From: Amycolatopsis pittospori
Lineage (GTDB): Bacteria; Actinomycetota; Actinomycetes; Mycobacteriales; Pseudonocardiaceae
Reading direction: 5' to 3'
Assembly (NCBI RefSeq): GCF_013870525.1
Contig: NZ_JACBXD010000007.1
Span: 1 to 64,000 of the forward strand
Length of the DNA: 64,000 bases
A program made the translations under genes and the position numbers. Shown here piece after piece: positions 1 to 7,591 of this stretch. Position 1 is the stretch's first letter. Every line of letters starts with the position of its first letter. The notes beneath the pieces were generated by a model. The model saw only the letters and a program-made list of their open reading frames with translations. It ran no database searches and was not told the origin of the DNA.

Positions 1-59
1 AGCCGGGCGGGTCGCACTCGCGCGATCCCGCCGACCCACAGCGCCATCGCGGCGATCAC
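1..59 (-). CDS. ABC transporter permease, N-terminal fragment
   Basis: Only about 19 codons are in the window. A GTG start at 59-57 overlaps the stop of the upstream ATPase gene in a GTGA arrangement, the same coupling used between the two ATPase genes. The visible peptide reads VIAAMALWVGGIARVRPAR: a short hydrophobic stretch followed by basic residues, as at the start of a membrane protein. I infer an FtsX-like or other ABC permease because it directly follows two ABC ATPase genes on the same strand. The fragment alone cannot prove this; the gene continues beyond the left edge. Confidence 0.45.
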   Translation of the reverse strand, partial: MIAAMALWVGGIARVRPAR

Positions 60-715
60 AGGTCCTGCACCAGCTTCCCGTCGACCATCGCCCAGCGGTC
101 GTCGAACAACCCGTCCGGCGCGGGCTCGGTGGTGGCCACCAGCAACCCGGCCGCCAGCCGGTCCGCCGCCTGCACGAGCCTGCCCATCAACCGCTCCGCC
201 GCGGGCCGGTCCAGCCAGCCCGCCGGGTCGTCGGCGAGGATCAGCCTGGGAGCCGGCGCGAGCGCCCTGGCCAGCATGGCCAGCCGGATCTGTTCCCCGG
301 TCAGGTCCCGGGGCGCCTTCTTCGCGAGGCCGGTCAGCCCCGCCAGGTCCAGGGCATGGTCGACGGCGTCGCGGACCGCGGTGCCGGTCCGGCCCGCGAG
401 GACCAGCGGCAGCGCGACGTTGAGCCGGACGTCGAGGTCGCGCAGGAGGCCGCCGTCCTGCAGGACCAGCCCGACCAGATCGGGTCCCGGGGGCGACGGC
501 GCGAACGCGGGCCAGTCGATCGTGCCCGCCGTCGGTTTCTTCATCCCGGCGAGCAGATGCAGCAGCGTGGTCTTCCCGGTCCCGGCCCGCCCGGTCACCA
601 CCGCCCGGGTCCGGGCACCGATCACGCAGCTCACACCGTGCACGGCGACCACCGCGGTCACGCCGGTGCCATAGGTGTGCGCCAATTCGTTCGTGCGGAC
701 CAGGGGCTCCGTCAC
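56..715 (-). CDS. ABC transporter ATP-binding protein
   Basis: Predicted cytoplasmic ATPase subunit of an ABC transporter, 219 aa from a GTG start (MTEPLVRTNELAHTYG). That start overlaps the stop of the preceding gene by GTGA, so I prefer it to the much longer open frame upstream. A good Walker A is visible (TGRAGTGKTTLL, about residue 43), as is a Q-loop region (GLVLQDGG). The signature motif is weak: DLTGEQIRLAMLARAL in place of LSGGQ. The Walker B region reads LILADDPAGWLD, with Asp where the catalytic Glu usually sits. It therefore probably binds ATP, but hydrolysis may be slow or need its partner. It resembles the LolD/MacB-type small ATPases that pair with FtsX-like permeases. Substrate unknown. 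Confidence 0.85.
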   Translation of the reverse strand: MTEPLVRTNELAHTYGTGVTAVVAVHGVSCVIGARTRAVVTGRAGTGKTTLLHLLAGMKKPTAGTIDWPAFAPSPPGPDLVGLVLQDGGLLRDLDVRLNVALPLVLAGRTGTAVRDAVDHALDLAGLTGLAKKAPRDLTGEQIRLAMLARALAPAPRLILADDPAGWLDRPAAERLMGRLVQAADRLAAGLLVATTEPAPDGLFDDRWAMVDGKLVQDL

Positions 716-1227
716 GCCACTCTCACGATCCGGTGCGCGGCGGCGGCGACGTCGGGATCGCGGGTCGCCACGACGACGGCCGTCCCGCGACTCGCGACGG
801 CACGCAGCAGGTCCATGAGTTCGAGGGCGGCGAGCCCGTCGAGTTCGCCCGCCGGTTCGTCGGCGACGACGACCTCGGGTGCCCCGGCCAGGGCGACGGC
901 GACCCCGGCCCGCGCGCTTTCCATGATCGACAGTGTGCCCGGGTAGGCGTCGCCGCGGCCGGTCAGCCCGGCCAGCTCCAGCAGTTCGGCGGCGTTCTCC
1001 GGGGCGCGGCGGGCGGCGAGCCTGCCGGCCAGCACCACGTTCTGCTCGACGGTGAGGTGGCCGAAGAGGTTCCCGCGCCTGAGCAGCACTCCGACGCCGT
1101 CGCCACCGGAGGGGAGATCGCCACCTCCGGAGGGCAGCACGGCCACACATTCGCCCGGGACGGCGAACCGGACGAGGGGGACGGATCCGGGCCCCGGGCC
1201 TGCCATTACGGCGGCACGTCGGCGCAT
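712..1227 (-). CDS. Degenerate ABC ATPase-like protein lacking Walker A
   Basis: 171 aa, shorter than the roughly 220 aa usual for this family. The start of an ABC ATPase fold is visible (VPGECVAVLPSGG), but the GxxGxGKS/T loop is absent: the chain goes from ECVAVLPSGGGD straight to VGVLLRRGNLFGHLTVEQNV, which corresponds to the Q-loop, with Arg where Gln is expected. The signature region is TLSIMESARAGVAVAL, not LSGGQ, while Walker B with catalytic Glu is kept (EVVVADEPAGELDG). It is first in a coupled cassette with a second ATPase and a probable permease. I infer a non-catalytic half of a heterodimeric ATPase. A recent deletion is possible, but the frame is intact and the coupling preserved. 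ATG at 1227 is the only good start. Confidence 0.75.
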   Translation of the reverse strand: MRRRAAVMAGPGPGSVPLVRFAVPGECVAVLPSGGGDLPSGGDGVGVLLRRGNLFGHLTVEQNVVLAGRLAARRAPENAAELLELAGLTGRGDAYPGTLSIMESARAGVAVALAGAPEVVVADEPAGELDGLAALELMDLLRAVASRGTAVVVATRDPDVAAAAHRIVRVA

Positions 1228-1338
1228 GGCCCCAAGGTAAGGCGAACGGGGTCAACATCGCCTTGATCCCAGGTCAACGGACGGCAAAATATCGCGTCCG
1301 GCGGGTGATCCTCGCGCCGGTCGGCCACACTGTCGTCC

Positions 1339-2700
1339 GTGCGCCGCCGGATCGTGACCCTCACCGTGCTGGCCGCGGTGCTGGCGATCACCCTCTTCGG
1401 AGTGCCACTGGCCCTCGCGGTCGCCAAATTCCACGAGAGCATGTCGACGCACGACCTCGAACGGGCCGCCGACACCGTCGTCCTCGACGCGACCGGCGAC
1501 CTCGCCAACGGCCGGACGCCGGTGCTGAAACCGCCGCGCCCCGAGAACGAGGACGAGGGCGCGGACGAGGAACGGTCGCGGATCCGGGGTATCAAGGTCG
1601 CGATCTACACCCCGACCGGGAAACTCCTGGTCGGGGACGGTCCGGCGACCGCCGACGACTACGTGCGCCAGGCGCACCACACCGACATGGCGACCGGGAC
1701 GCTCGGCGACGAGGTGGTCCTCGCCGTCCCGGTGCTGAGCGGCTCCTCCCTGGTGGGGGTGATCCGCGCCGCCCATCCGCGGATCGAACTGGACCGGCGG
1801 ATCTGGCTGACCTGGCTGAAGATGGCGGGGCTCGGCGGGGTCGCGATCGGGGCGAGCTGGCTGATCGGTCTCCGGATCTCCCGCCGGCTGGCGCGGCCCC
1901 TGGAGGACCTGGCCGTCACGGCCGAGCGCCTCGGCGAAGGCGACTTCACCGTGCGCGCGGCCCGCACCGGCGTTCCCGAAATCGATCAGGTCGCCGAAGC
2001 GCTCGACGTCACGTCGGTCCGGATCGGCGAGACGCTGGAACGCGAACGGACCTTCTCCTCCGACGCCTCCCATCAGCTGCGGACGCCGTTGACCGGGCTG
2101 CGGCTGCAGCTGGAGGCGGCGCTGGAGAGCCCGGACCGCGATCCCTACGCGACGATCCGGGACGGCATCGCCTCGGCCGACCGGCTGGAACGCACCATCG
2201 ACGACCTGCTGGCGCTGGCCAAGCAGACCAGGGCCCCGCGTGCCCTGCTCGACCTGGGCAAACTGTTCGAGGAGGTCCGCCAGACCTGGCACGGCCTGCT
2301 CGCCGAACGCGGCCGGGCGCTGCGGATCAGCGGCCGCGAGGCCCTGCCGGCGAGGGCGGCCGACGCGGCGGTGCGGCAGGTGCTCGCCGTACTGCTGGAC
2401 AACGCGGCGACGCACGGGCGCGGCACGGTCAGCGTCCTCGCACGCGACGCCGGGGACGCGCTGGCGATCGACGTCAGCGACGAGGGCGCGCTCGCGGACG
2501 GGAACGATCCGTTCGACACGAACCGGGAAGAGACCGAGGAGCGGGAAGGTCACGGGATCGGCCTGCGCCTGGCGCGGAGCCTGGCCGAGGCGGAGGGCGG
2601 ACGACTGCGGCTGACGAGCCCGTCGCCCACGACGTTCACGCTGCTCTTGCCCGCCGAACGCCCCGCACCGCGAGAAGAAGGCCCGGGCCTGGCGAGCTAG
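1339..2700 (+). CDS. Sensor histidine kinase
   Basis: Membrane sensor kinase of 453 aa from a GTG start. There is an N-terminal membrane helix (about 5-30), an extracytoplasmic region of about 120 residues, and a second helix (about 155-180). A HAMP segment (SRRLARPLEDL onward) follows, then the H-box FSSDASHQLRTPLTGLRL with phospho-acceptor His245. The N-box is VLLDNAATHG (Asn355) and the G2 box GHGIGLRLA (404-412). The G1 box is weak (DVSDEGAL instead of DxGxG). No response regulator gene is adjacent; the neighbour to the left is the divergent ABC cassette. In Gram-positive bacteria such kinases often control neighbouring drug or peptide ABC exporters, so a link to 1-1227 is plausible but unproven. 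The regulator may lie elsewhere. Confidence 0.9.
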   Translation: MRRRIVTLTVLAAVLAITLFGVPLALAVAKFHESMSTHDLERAADTVVLDATGDLANGRTPVLKPPRPENEDEGADEERSRIRGIKVAIYTPTGKLLVGDGPATADDYVRQAHHTDMATGTLGDEVVLAVPVLSGSSLVGVIRAAHPRIELDRRIWLTWLKMAGLGGVAIGASWLIGLRISRRLARPLEDLAVTAERLGEGDFTVRAARTGVPEIDQVAEALDVTSVRIGETLERERTFSSDASHQLRTPLTGLRLQLEAALESPDRDPYATIRDGIASADRLERTIDDLLALAKQTRAPRALLDLGKLFEEVRQTWHGLLAERGRALRISGREALPARAADAAVRQVLAVLLDNAATHGRGTVSVLARDAGDALAIDVSDEGALADGNDPFDTNREETEEREGHGIGLRLARSLAEAEGGRLRLTSPSPTTFTLLLPAERPAPREEGPGLAS

Positions 2701-2725
2701 GGGGGGTTACTCGCCAGGCCGGGCC
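2681..2725 (+). terminator. Hairpin terminator at the kinase gene end
   Basis: The last codons of the kinase gene (GCCTGGCGAG, 2687-2696) pair with CTCGCCAGGC at 2710-2719 around a G-rich loop, and pairing continues with one bulge to 2725. The stem overlaps the stop codon. No U-tract follows, as is usual in actinomycetes. Confidence 0.65.
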
Positions 2726-2871
2726 GGTAGGAGGCAAACGCGCCCCGACAGCGCGCACGGCATGCCACCTGAAGGAAGACGGTAAAGACCAGCGGGCCAA
2801 CAGACGGTACACGCGGGATTAACTGACACTTTGCTTTTAAATGTCACAGGTCAGGACCCCGGTGTACCCGG

Positions 2872-3483
2872 TCATTTGCGCTGGATGAGCGCGTAACTGC
2901 CGTTGTTCCCGACCGTGAAATCCTGGAACGGGTAGTAGTTCGCGTAGCAGCCGTACTTCACGACGCACTGTTCGAGGTGGCCCTGCATGTAAGTACGCGC
3001 GTTCACGTTGCCGGGGCGGTACTGGAGACTGTTCTTGATCTCGCCCTTGTACCGGATCGTCGCCTTGTCGTACTTCGCGATGTAGGCGTCACGGGTCACG
3101 CTCGACACGGTTTTGCCGTTGTAGCACCAGTCGACGCGCATATGCCACTCGGCGGTCTTGAAGCCGAGGGTGCTGCGATACACGATGTAGCGGTCCGCGT
3201 GTGTGCAGGAAGTCTTGCCCTGGACCGGTGCCGGGCCCGGGGTCTCGTTCGAAACGTCCGTGACCTCGGTCTTGCCCGGGTCGATCACGGTCTGCGCGAG
3301 TTCGGGATCGGTCTGGATGATCGCCCGGTCGGCGTCGGTCATCACCCCGGTGGCCGCGACTCTGGCCAGCGCCTCCTGGATGGCGACCGGATCGGGTTCC
3401 GCGGCCTGGGCGCCGGGGGCGACACCCACCATTAGGCAGCAGGCCACCGCGGCCAGCATCCCGGCGAGACGTTTCCTCATCAT
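2872..3483 (-). CDS. Secreted protein of unknown function
   Basis: 203 aa with a clear Sec signal peptide: MMRKR, a hydrophobic core LAGMLAAVACCLMVGVAP, and a probable cleavage after AQA (around residue 27). The mature part begins with an acidic helical segment that includes VATGVMTDADRAIIQ. The C-terminal half is rich in Tyr, Lys and Asn and has four Cys (SCTHADRY, VDWCYNG, EQCVVKYGCYAN) that could form two disulfides outside the cell. I recognise no catalytic motif or family. It is monocistronic and convergent with the kinase gene; 380 bp separate it from nothing else on its strand. Function unknown; an extracellular structural or binding protein is only a guess. Confidence 0.8.
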   Translation of the reverse strand: MMRKRLAGMLAAVACCLMVGVAPGAQAAEPDPVAIQEALARVAATGVMTDADRAIIQTDPELAQTVIDPGKTEVTDVSNETPGPAPVQGKTSCTHADRYIVYRSTLGFKTAEWHMRVDWCYNGKTVSSVTRDAYIAKYDKATIRYKGEIKNSLQYRPGNVNARTYMQGHLEQCVVKYGCYANYYPFQDFTVGNNGSYALIQRK

Positions 3484-3626
3484 CGTTCCCTTCCGCGCCG
3501 AGGACGAACGCCTCGACCGCCGGGGGGACGATGTCCGAGACCGCTAGGCGCGGGCTAAGCACCGGCCAAGCGCGGCCTTCAGCGACCGTCCGGCCGGGCT
3601 GAATCGATCGTGGGAAGATTGGTCCC

Positions 3627-4259
3627 ATGACCACCGAGCCGGCGCCGAGATGGCGGAGACTGGAACCGGACGAGCGTAAGGAACAGATCTTCGCCTGCGC
3701 GGCGCGCCTTTTCGGGGACCGTCCGTACTCGGAAGTGTCCACTTCGGACATCGCGGCCGACGCCGGGGTGGCCAGGGGCCTGATCAATCACTACTTCGGC
3801 ACCAAACGCGAGCTGTACCTGGAGATCATCCGGCGGGCGCTGACCGTGCCGCGCCTCGCCGTCGAGATCCTCCCCGAAGGCCCGCTCGAACTGCGCGCCG
3901 ACGTCGCCATCGACTGGTTCCTGGACATGGTCACCAGCCAGGAGAAGATGTGGCTGGCCGCGATCGCGCCGGAAGGCATCGGCCGGGACCTCGAAGTCGA
4001 GCAGATCCTCGAAGAGGCCGATCGCGAATCGGCGGACAGGGTGCTGGAAGCGGTCGGCCTGTCCCGCGAGAGCGAACACGGCCAGGAACTGAACGCGCTG
4101 GTCCGCGCGTTCGGCGGGATGGTCAAGGCGGCGGGCCGGGAATGGCTCGTCCGCGGTTCGCTCAATCGCGAGCAGGTGCACACCCTGCTCAGCAAGTCGC
4201 TCGTCACGCTGGTCGGTGAAGTGTTCCCCGAGATCCAGCGCGGCGTTTCGCGGAACTGA
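3627..4259 (+). CDS. TetR family transcriptional regulator
   Basis: 210 aa. The N-terminal HTH is typical of TetR: ERKEQIFACAARLFGDRPYSEVSTSDIAADAGVARGLINHYFGTKRELYLEI (residues about 16-67) includes the recognition-helix hallmark GLINHYFGTK. The C-terminal ligand domain is helical and of normal length, with no sequence match I can name. ATG at 3627 is the natural start. It stands alone between a divergent secreted-protein gene (144 bp away) and a convergent second TetR gene. The secreted-protein gene is the most likely target by position, but no operator palindrome was recognised between them. Confidence 0.9.
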   Translation: MTTEPAPRWRRLEPDERKEQIFACAARLFGDRPYSEVSTSDIAADAGVARGLINHYFGTKRELYLEIIRRALTVPRLAVEILPEGPLELRADVAIDWFLDMVTSQEKMWLAAIAPEGIGRDLEVEQILEEADRESADRVLEAVGLSRESEHGQELNALVRAFGGMVKAAGREWLVRGSLNREQVHTLLSKSLVTLVGEVFPEIQRGVSRN

Positions 4260-4275
4260 CGGCGATCAGGGGAGA

Positions 4276-4315
4276 AGCCCCCGGCACCTCGAGGGGGAGG
4301 TTGGTGCCAGGGGCT
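4276..4315 (+). terminator. Bidirectional hairpin terminator between convergent TetR genes
   Basis: AGCCCCCGGCACC (4276-4288) pairs with GGTGCCAGGGGCT (4303-4315) with one unpaired base in the arms. It lies 17 bp after the plus-strand TetR stop and 63 bp before the end of the minus-strand TetR gene, so it can serve both. Confidence 0.7.
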
Positions 4316-4377
4316 CCGGGCCGGTGGCGGACCACCGGTGTACCTCCACAATACGCCGAGTCACTGTCACGGCTCTG

Positions 4378-5115
4378 TCAAAGCTCGAAGGCGGTCTCGG
4401 GCTCACTCAGCTGGGCGATGCGGTGTTCCAGACCGTCCAGACAACGCTCGACCGCGTACGCGTAAAGCCGTTCGTAGTAGCCGGCCGCGAGGTCCGGATC
4501 GGCGACCAGTTCGGTGATCGACCTGCCCAGCGCCGCCATCCCCGGCAGATCCCCACGATCGCGATAGGTCGCGTACCCCTCGGACCGGTCCAGCTGCAGC
4601 GCCATCGCGCTCTCGCGGTCGTCCTCCATCGCGACGAACTGGCAGGCGGTGGCGACCAGCAGGTTGTAGGCGAGCGGGGCCTCGTCCCCGAAACCCGCCG
4701 CGAGCAGGCGGCCGATGCCGGTGTCCATGGTCGGCACGGCGGCGGCGACCGACGGCCCGAACAGGGCCAGCCGTCGCGCCGAACCGGGATAGCGGCGCAG
4801 CACGGTGCGCATCGTCGGCAGGAACTCGCTGAACCATTCCCGCCACGGCAGCGTCGCGTCGGGCAGGACCAGCTGACCGACCACCCGGTCCAGGACCTCG
4901 ACGACGACGGTGTCCCGGTCCCCTACGTGGTGGTAGACCACCGCGGGGTAGGCGTCGACCGCGGCCGCGAGCTGCCGCAACGTCCAGTTCTCCAGGCCCG
5001 CCTCGGCCGAAAGCTCCAGCGCGGCCTCGACGATCCGGTCCTTGGTGACCGCCGGCCGTCCGGAAGCCGCGCGCGACCGTGACCGGGAACTCGCGTCTTC
5101 GGAGAAAGTCGGCAT
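4378..5115 (-). CDS. TetR family regulator with C-terminal TetR_C-like domain
   Basis: 245 aa from ATG at 5115 (MPTFSEDASS). The open frame runs much further upstream, but that extension lies over the divergent hydrolase and is a shadow. The HTH is VTKDRIVEAALELSAEAGLENWTLRQLAAAVDAYPAVVYHHVGDRDTV (about residues 22-69). The form in which the recognition helix ends in VYHHVGDRD resembles the TetR/AcrR subgroup with a C-terminal TetR_C_1-type domain. It is divergent from the alpha/beta hydrolase at 5179 with 63 bp between the starts, so it very likely controls that gene and itself. Effector unknown. Confidence 0.88.
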   Translation of the reverse strand: MPTFSEDASSRSRSRAASGRPAVTKDRIVEAALELSAEAGLENWTLRQLAAAVDAYPAVVYHHVGDRDTVVVEVLDRVVGQLVLPDATLPWREWFSEFLPTMRTVLRRYPGSARRLALFGPSVAAAVPTMDTGIGRLLAAGFGDEAPLAYNLLVATACQFVAMEDDRESAMALQLDRSEGYATYRDRGDLPGMAALGRSITELVADPDLAAGYYERLYAYAVERCLDGLEHRIAQLSEPETAFEL

Positions 5116-5178
5116 GCGGGCTACCGTATCCGCACTCGCCGGTGGCACGACGGGGGACATCCGGGGAGGATCGGCCCC

Positions 5179-6045
5179 ATGCCCCGCGCGCGTGTGAACG
5201 GCCTCGAACTCGAGTACGACACCTTCGGCTCCCCGGAGAACCCGCCACTCGTCCTGGTCATGGGGCTCGGCGCCCAGATGGTCACCTGGGAGACCGGCTT
5301 CTGCGAGCTGCTCGCCGAGGGCGGGTTCCACGTCGTCCGGTTCGACAACCGCGACATCGGCCTCTCGACCTACCTGGACGACCTTCCGGCACCGGATCTC
5401 GCGGCGCTCGCGGCCGGGGACCTGACGTCCGCGCCGTACCTGCTGTCGGATCTCGCGTCCGACGTCACCGGGCTGTTCGACGCGCTCGGCTTCGAACGCG
5501 CGCACGTCGTCGGCGCGTCCATGGGCGGGATGATCGTGCAGCAACTCGCGATCGACTCGCCGGAGCGGCTGCTCAGCCTCACGTCGATCATGTCGACCAC
5601 CGGGGATCCTTCGGTGGGCCATCCGGAACCGGCCGCGCTGGCCGGGCTGACCAGGCCGCCGGCCACCACCCGCGAGCAGGCGATCGAGGACGGCGTCACG
5701 TGGTTCAAGCTCGTGGGTTCGCCCGGGCATCCGTCCGACGAGGAGTTCCTCCGGATGAAGGCCGCCCGCAACTACGACCGGGCGAATCATCCGGCGGGCG
5801 CGCTGCGGCAGGCCGCCGCCGTCGTCGCTTCCGGCGACCGCACCGCGAAACTGCGCGAGGTCCGCGTCCCGACCCTCGTGATCCACGGCGAGAGCGACCC
5901 GCTGATCAACGTCAGCGGCGGGAAGGCGACGGCGGAGGCGATCCCCGGCGCCGAACTGGTGCTGTACCCCGGAATGGGGCACGAGCTGCCGCGTCAGCTG
6001 TGGGCACCGATCGCCGAAACGATCGTCGCGCACGCGCGGTCGTGA
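5179..6045 (+). CDS. Alpha/beta hydrolase
   Basis: 288 aa soluble hydrolase. The N-terminal strands VNGLELEYDTFG and LVLVMGLGAQMVTW carry the oxyanion region. The nucleophile elbow is GASMGG (Ser114), the acid is Asp240 (IHGESDPL) and the base His268 (GMGHELP). The arrangement matches the aclacinomycin methylesterase/RdmC-like and EstB-like hydrolases, but substrate cannot be assigned. It is divergent from and probably controlled by the TetR gene at 4378-5115. The stop codon lies inside a copy of the GGTCGTGAGTGGC repeat. Confidence 0.9.
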   Translation: MPRARVNGLELEYDTFGSPENPPLVLVMGLGAQMVTWETGFCELLAEGGFHVVRFDNRDIGLSTYLDDLPAPDLAALAAGDLTSAPYLLSDLASDVTGLFDALGFERAHVVGASMGGMIVQQLAIDSPERLLSLTSIMSTTGDPSVGHPEPAALAGLTRPPATTREQAIEDGVTWFKLVGSPGHPSDEEFLRMKAARNYDRANHPAGALRQAAAVVASGDRTAKLREVRVPTLVIHGESDPLINVSGGKATAEAIPGAELVLYPGMGHELPRQLWAPIAETIVAHARS

Positions 6046-6060
6046 GTGGCGATCCGGGTT
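6038..6060 (+). repeat. GGTCGTGAGTGGC-family repeat overlapping a stop codon
   Basis: A 23-bp element beginning GGTCGTGAGTGGCG and ending CCGGGTT. Near-identical copies occur at 18466-18488 and 29855-29877, with inverted copies at 18605-18621 and 29880-29902. The TGA within it is the stop of the hydrolase gene. A shortened copy (GGTCGTGAGTG) is at 6224-6234. Confidence 0.7.
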
Positions 6061-6123
6061 CCACCGATAGGCACCAGTGGCGCGTTTCCGTGCCTCCCGT
6101 TGGCTTTCGATCCCGCGGAAGGT

Positions 6124-6176
6124 GTTGCGAAAGCCACTTTCGCAACGTTGAAGGTTGCGAAAGTGGCTTTCGCAAC
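6124..6176. repeat. Nested palindromic repeat (GTTGCGAAAG family), copy 1
   Basis: Two 23-nt arms (6124-6146 and 6154-6176) are perfect reverse complements around a 7-nt loop (GTTGAAG). Each arm is itself a palindrome, GTTGCGAAAG-CCA-CTTTCGCAAC. The outer bases GGT/ACC extend pairing to 26 bp. Similar copies are at 18379-18431 and 20219-20271. It lies between the convergent hydrolase and thiolase genes and could terminate both. Nothing coding is seen in 6046-6236. Confidence 0.85.
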
Positions 6177-6236
6177 ACCGTATCCCCGACCCGACCGACC
6201 CACCGACCGCGCCAGGCCGAAGCGGTCGTGAGTGCT

Positions 6237-7460
6237 TCATCGGGCGACGACCATCGCGACGACGGTCGTGAAGGAGCCGCCGACGTTCAGGGTCAGCACG
6301 TTCCGCGCACCCTCGACCTGAAGCGGCCCGGCGGTTCCCGCCACCTGGCGCGCGGCGTCGTGCACCATCCGCACCCCGGTCGCGCCGACCGGATGCCCGA
6401 GTCCGAGCAATCCGCCGCCGGGATTCACCGGCAGGACGCCGTCCCGCGCGATCCCGCCGGATTCGACGAGCCGTCCCGCCGATCCCGGCGGTGCGGCGCC
6501 GAGATGTTCCAGCGCCACCAACGCGGTGATGGTGAAGCAGTCGTGCACTTCGACGACGTCCATCTCCTCGGCGCCGGAAACCTCAGCTCGCCGGTACGCG
6601 TCGAGCACCGCGCCGCGCAGATGCGGGAACAGGTACTCCTGGCCTTCGGCACGATCAAGCTTGCCACGTAAGGACAAATGCGCCGTCCGATGCCCGAAAC
6701 CGGTCAATCGCGGGACGTCCGCGAGGTCACGTCCCGCGCGTTTCGCCCATACAGCGGCGAATTCCGGTGAAGCGAGGACGATCGCGGCGGCGCCGTCGGA
6801 GATCCGGCCGCAGTCGTTCTTGCGCAGCACGCCTTCCACGACGGGGTTCAGCCGGTCGTCCTGACCGAACGAGCCCTCGGGGAAACTCCAGTCGCGGGCC
6901 TGCGCCATCGGGTTGAGCGCGGCGTTCGCGAAAGCGTTCTGAGCGAACAGACCGAGATGCGCGGGATCGAGTCCGTAGCGCCAGTCGTAGACGTCGGCGA
7001 CGTCGGCGAACAAGGCGGGCCAAGGGAATTCCGCCGACTGCGCCTCGCCGCCGACCCAGGCCGCGGAGCCGAGATGCCCGGCCGCGGACCGCGCGTCGGT
7101 GTTGCGCATGAGTTCGAGCCCGGTCACCAGTGCGACGTCGTAGCGGCCGGATTCGATGTCGGCGCTCGCGGCGAGCACCGCCGTCCCACCGGAAGCGCAG
7201 GCGGCCTCGTGCCGGACGCTCGGCACGCCGTCGAGATCGGGGATGGCCGCCACCAGGAGCCCACCGAGCTGGGCCTGGCCGGTGAACAACTCGGCGGCCA
7301 GGTTGGCCACATGCGCGACGCCGATCTCGTTCGCCTCGACCTGCGCGTCCACCAGGGCGTCCGGCACCACTTCGGCGAACATCTCGAACAGTCCGCCGCC
7401 CTCTTTCGCGAAATTCCGCGCGAAATCGGTCTGTGCCCCGCCCAAAACGAAGACCGTCAT
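6237..7460 (-). CDS. Thiolase family protein (acetyl-CoA acetyltransferase-like)
   Basis: 407 aa from ATG at 7460 (MTVFVLGGAQTDFARNF); the further open frame upstream crosses a hairpin region and is rejected. Predicted to cleave or form 3-oxoacyl-CoA. The acylated Cys is in EAACASGG (Cys88). The C-terminal HDCFTITALVALEHLG and NPGGGLLGLGHPVGATG motifs carry the usual His residues. The NDCGRISDGAAAIVLAS segment fits the SCP-x/non-specific thiolase branch, in which many members lack the second active Cys. It is monocistronic. Acyl substrate unknown; a lipid or sterol side-chain role is possible from the subfamily only. Confidence 0.88.
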   Translation of the reverse strand: MTVFVLGGAQTDFARNFAKEGGGLFEMFAEVVPDALVDAQVEANEIGVAHVANLAAELFTGQAQLGGLLVAAIPDLDGVPSVRHEAACASGGTAVLAASADIESGRYDVALVTGLELMRNTDARSAAGHLGSAAWVGGEAQSAEFPWPALFADVADVYDWRYGLDPAHLGLFAQNAFANAALNPMAQARDWSFPEGSFGQDDRLNPVVEGVLRKNDCGRISDGAAAIVLASPEFAAVWAKRAGRDLADVPRLTGFGHRTAHLSLRGKLDRAEGQEYLFPHLRGAVLDAYRRAEVSGAEEMDVVEVHDCFTITALVALEHLGAAPPGSAGRLVESGGIARDGVLPVNPGGGLLGLGHPVGATGVRMVHDAARQVAGTAGPLQVEGARNVLTLNVGGSFTTVVAMVVAR

Positions 7461-7490
7461 CGGCCTGGTTCCACCCTCTGGTGCCGTGCC

Positions 7491-7586
7491 CGATTCGCCC
7501 CTCCCCCGGGAAGGGGCGAATCGGACGGCGGCTTTCGGCCCCTTTGCGCCTGCCCACACCCCTCCGGTGGGCGGGCGGCAAAGGGG
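7491..7586 (-). terminator. Two consecutive hairpins downstream of the carotenoid oxygenase gene
   Basis: CGATTCGCCCCT (7491-7502) pairs perfectly with AGGGGCGAATCG (7512-7523). Beside it CCCCTTTGC (7539-7547) pairs with GCAAAGGGG (7578-7586), with an inner GCCCAC/GTGGGC stem. They fill the 131-bp gap between the oxygenase stop (7592) and the thiolase start (7460), both on the minus strand, and so probably separate two transcription units. Confidence 0.65.
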
Positions 7587-7591
7587 GATTC

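Noticed and set aside
5116-6240. Upstream extension of the minus-strand TetR frame across the hydrolase gene
   Set aside because: The extension lies over the opposite-strand hydrolase and a repeat block, and its translation is Arg/Asp/Gly-rich with no domain. The TetR start at 5115 is well placed.
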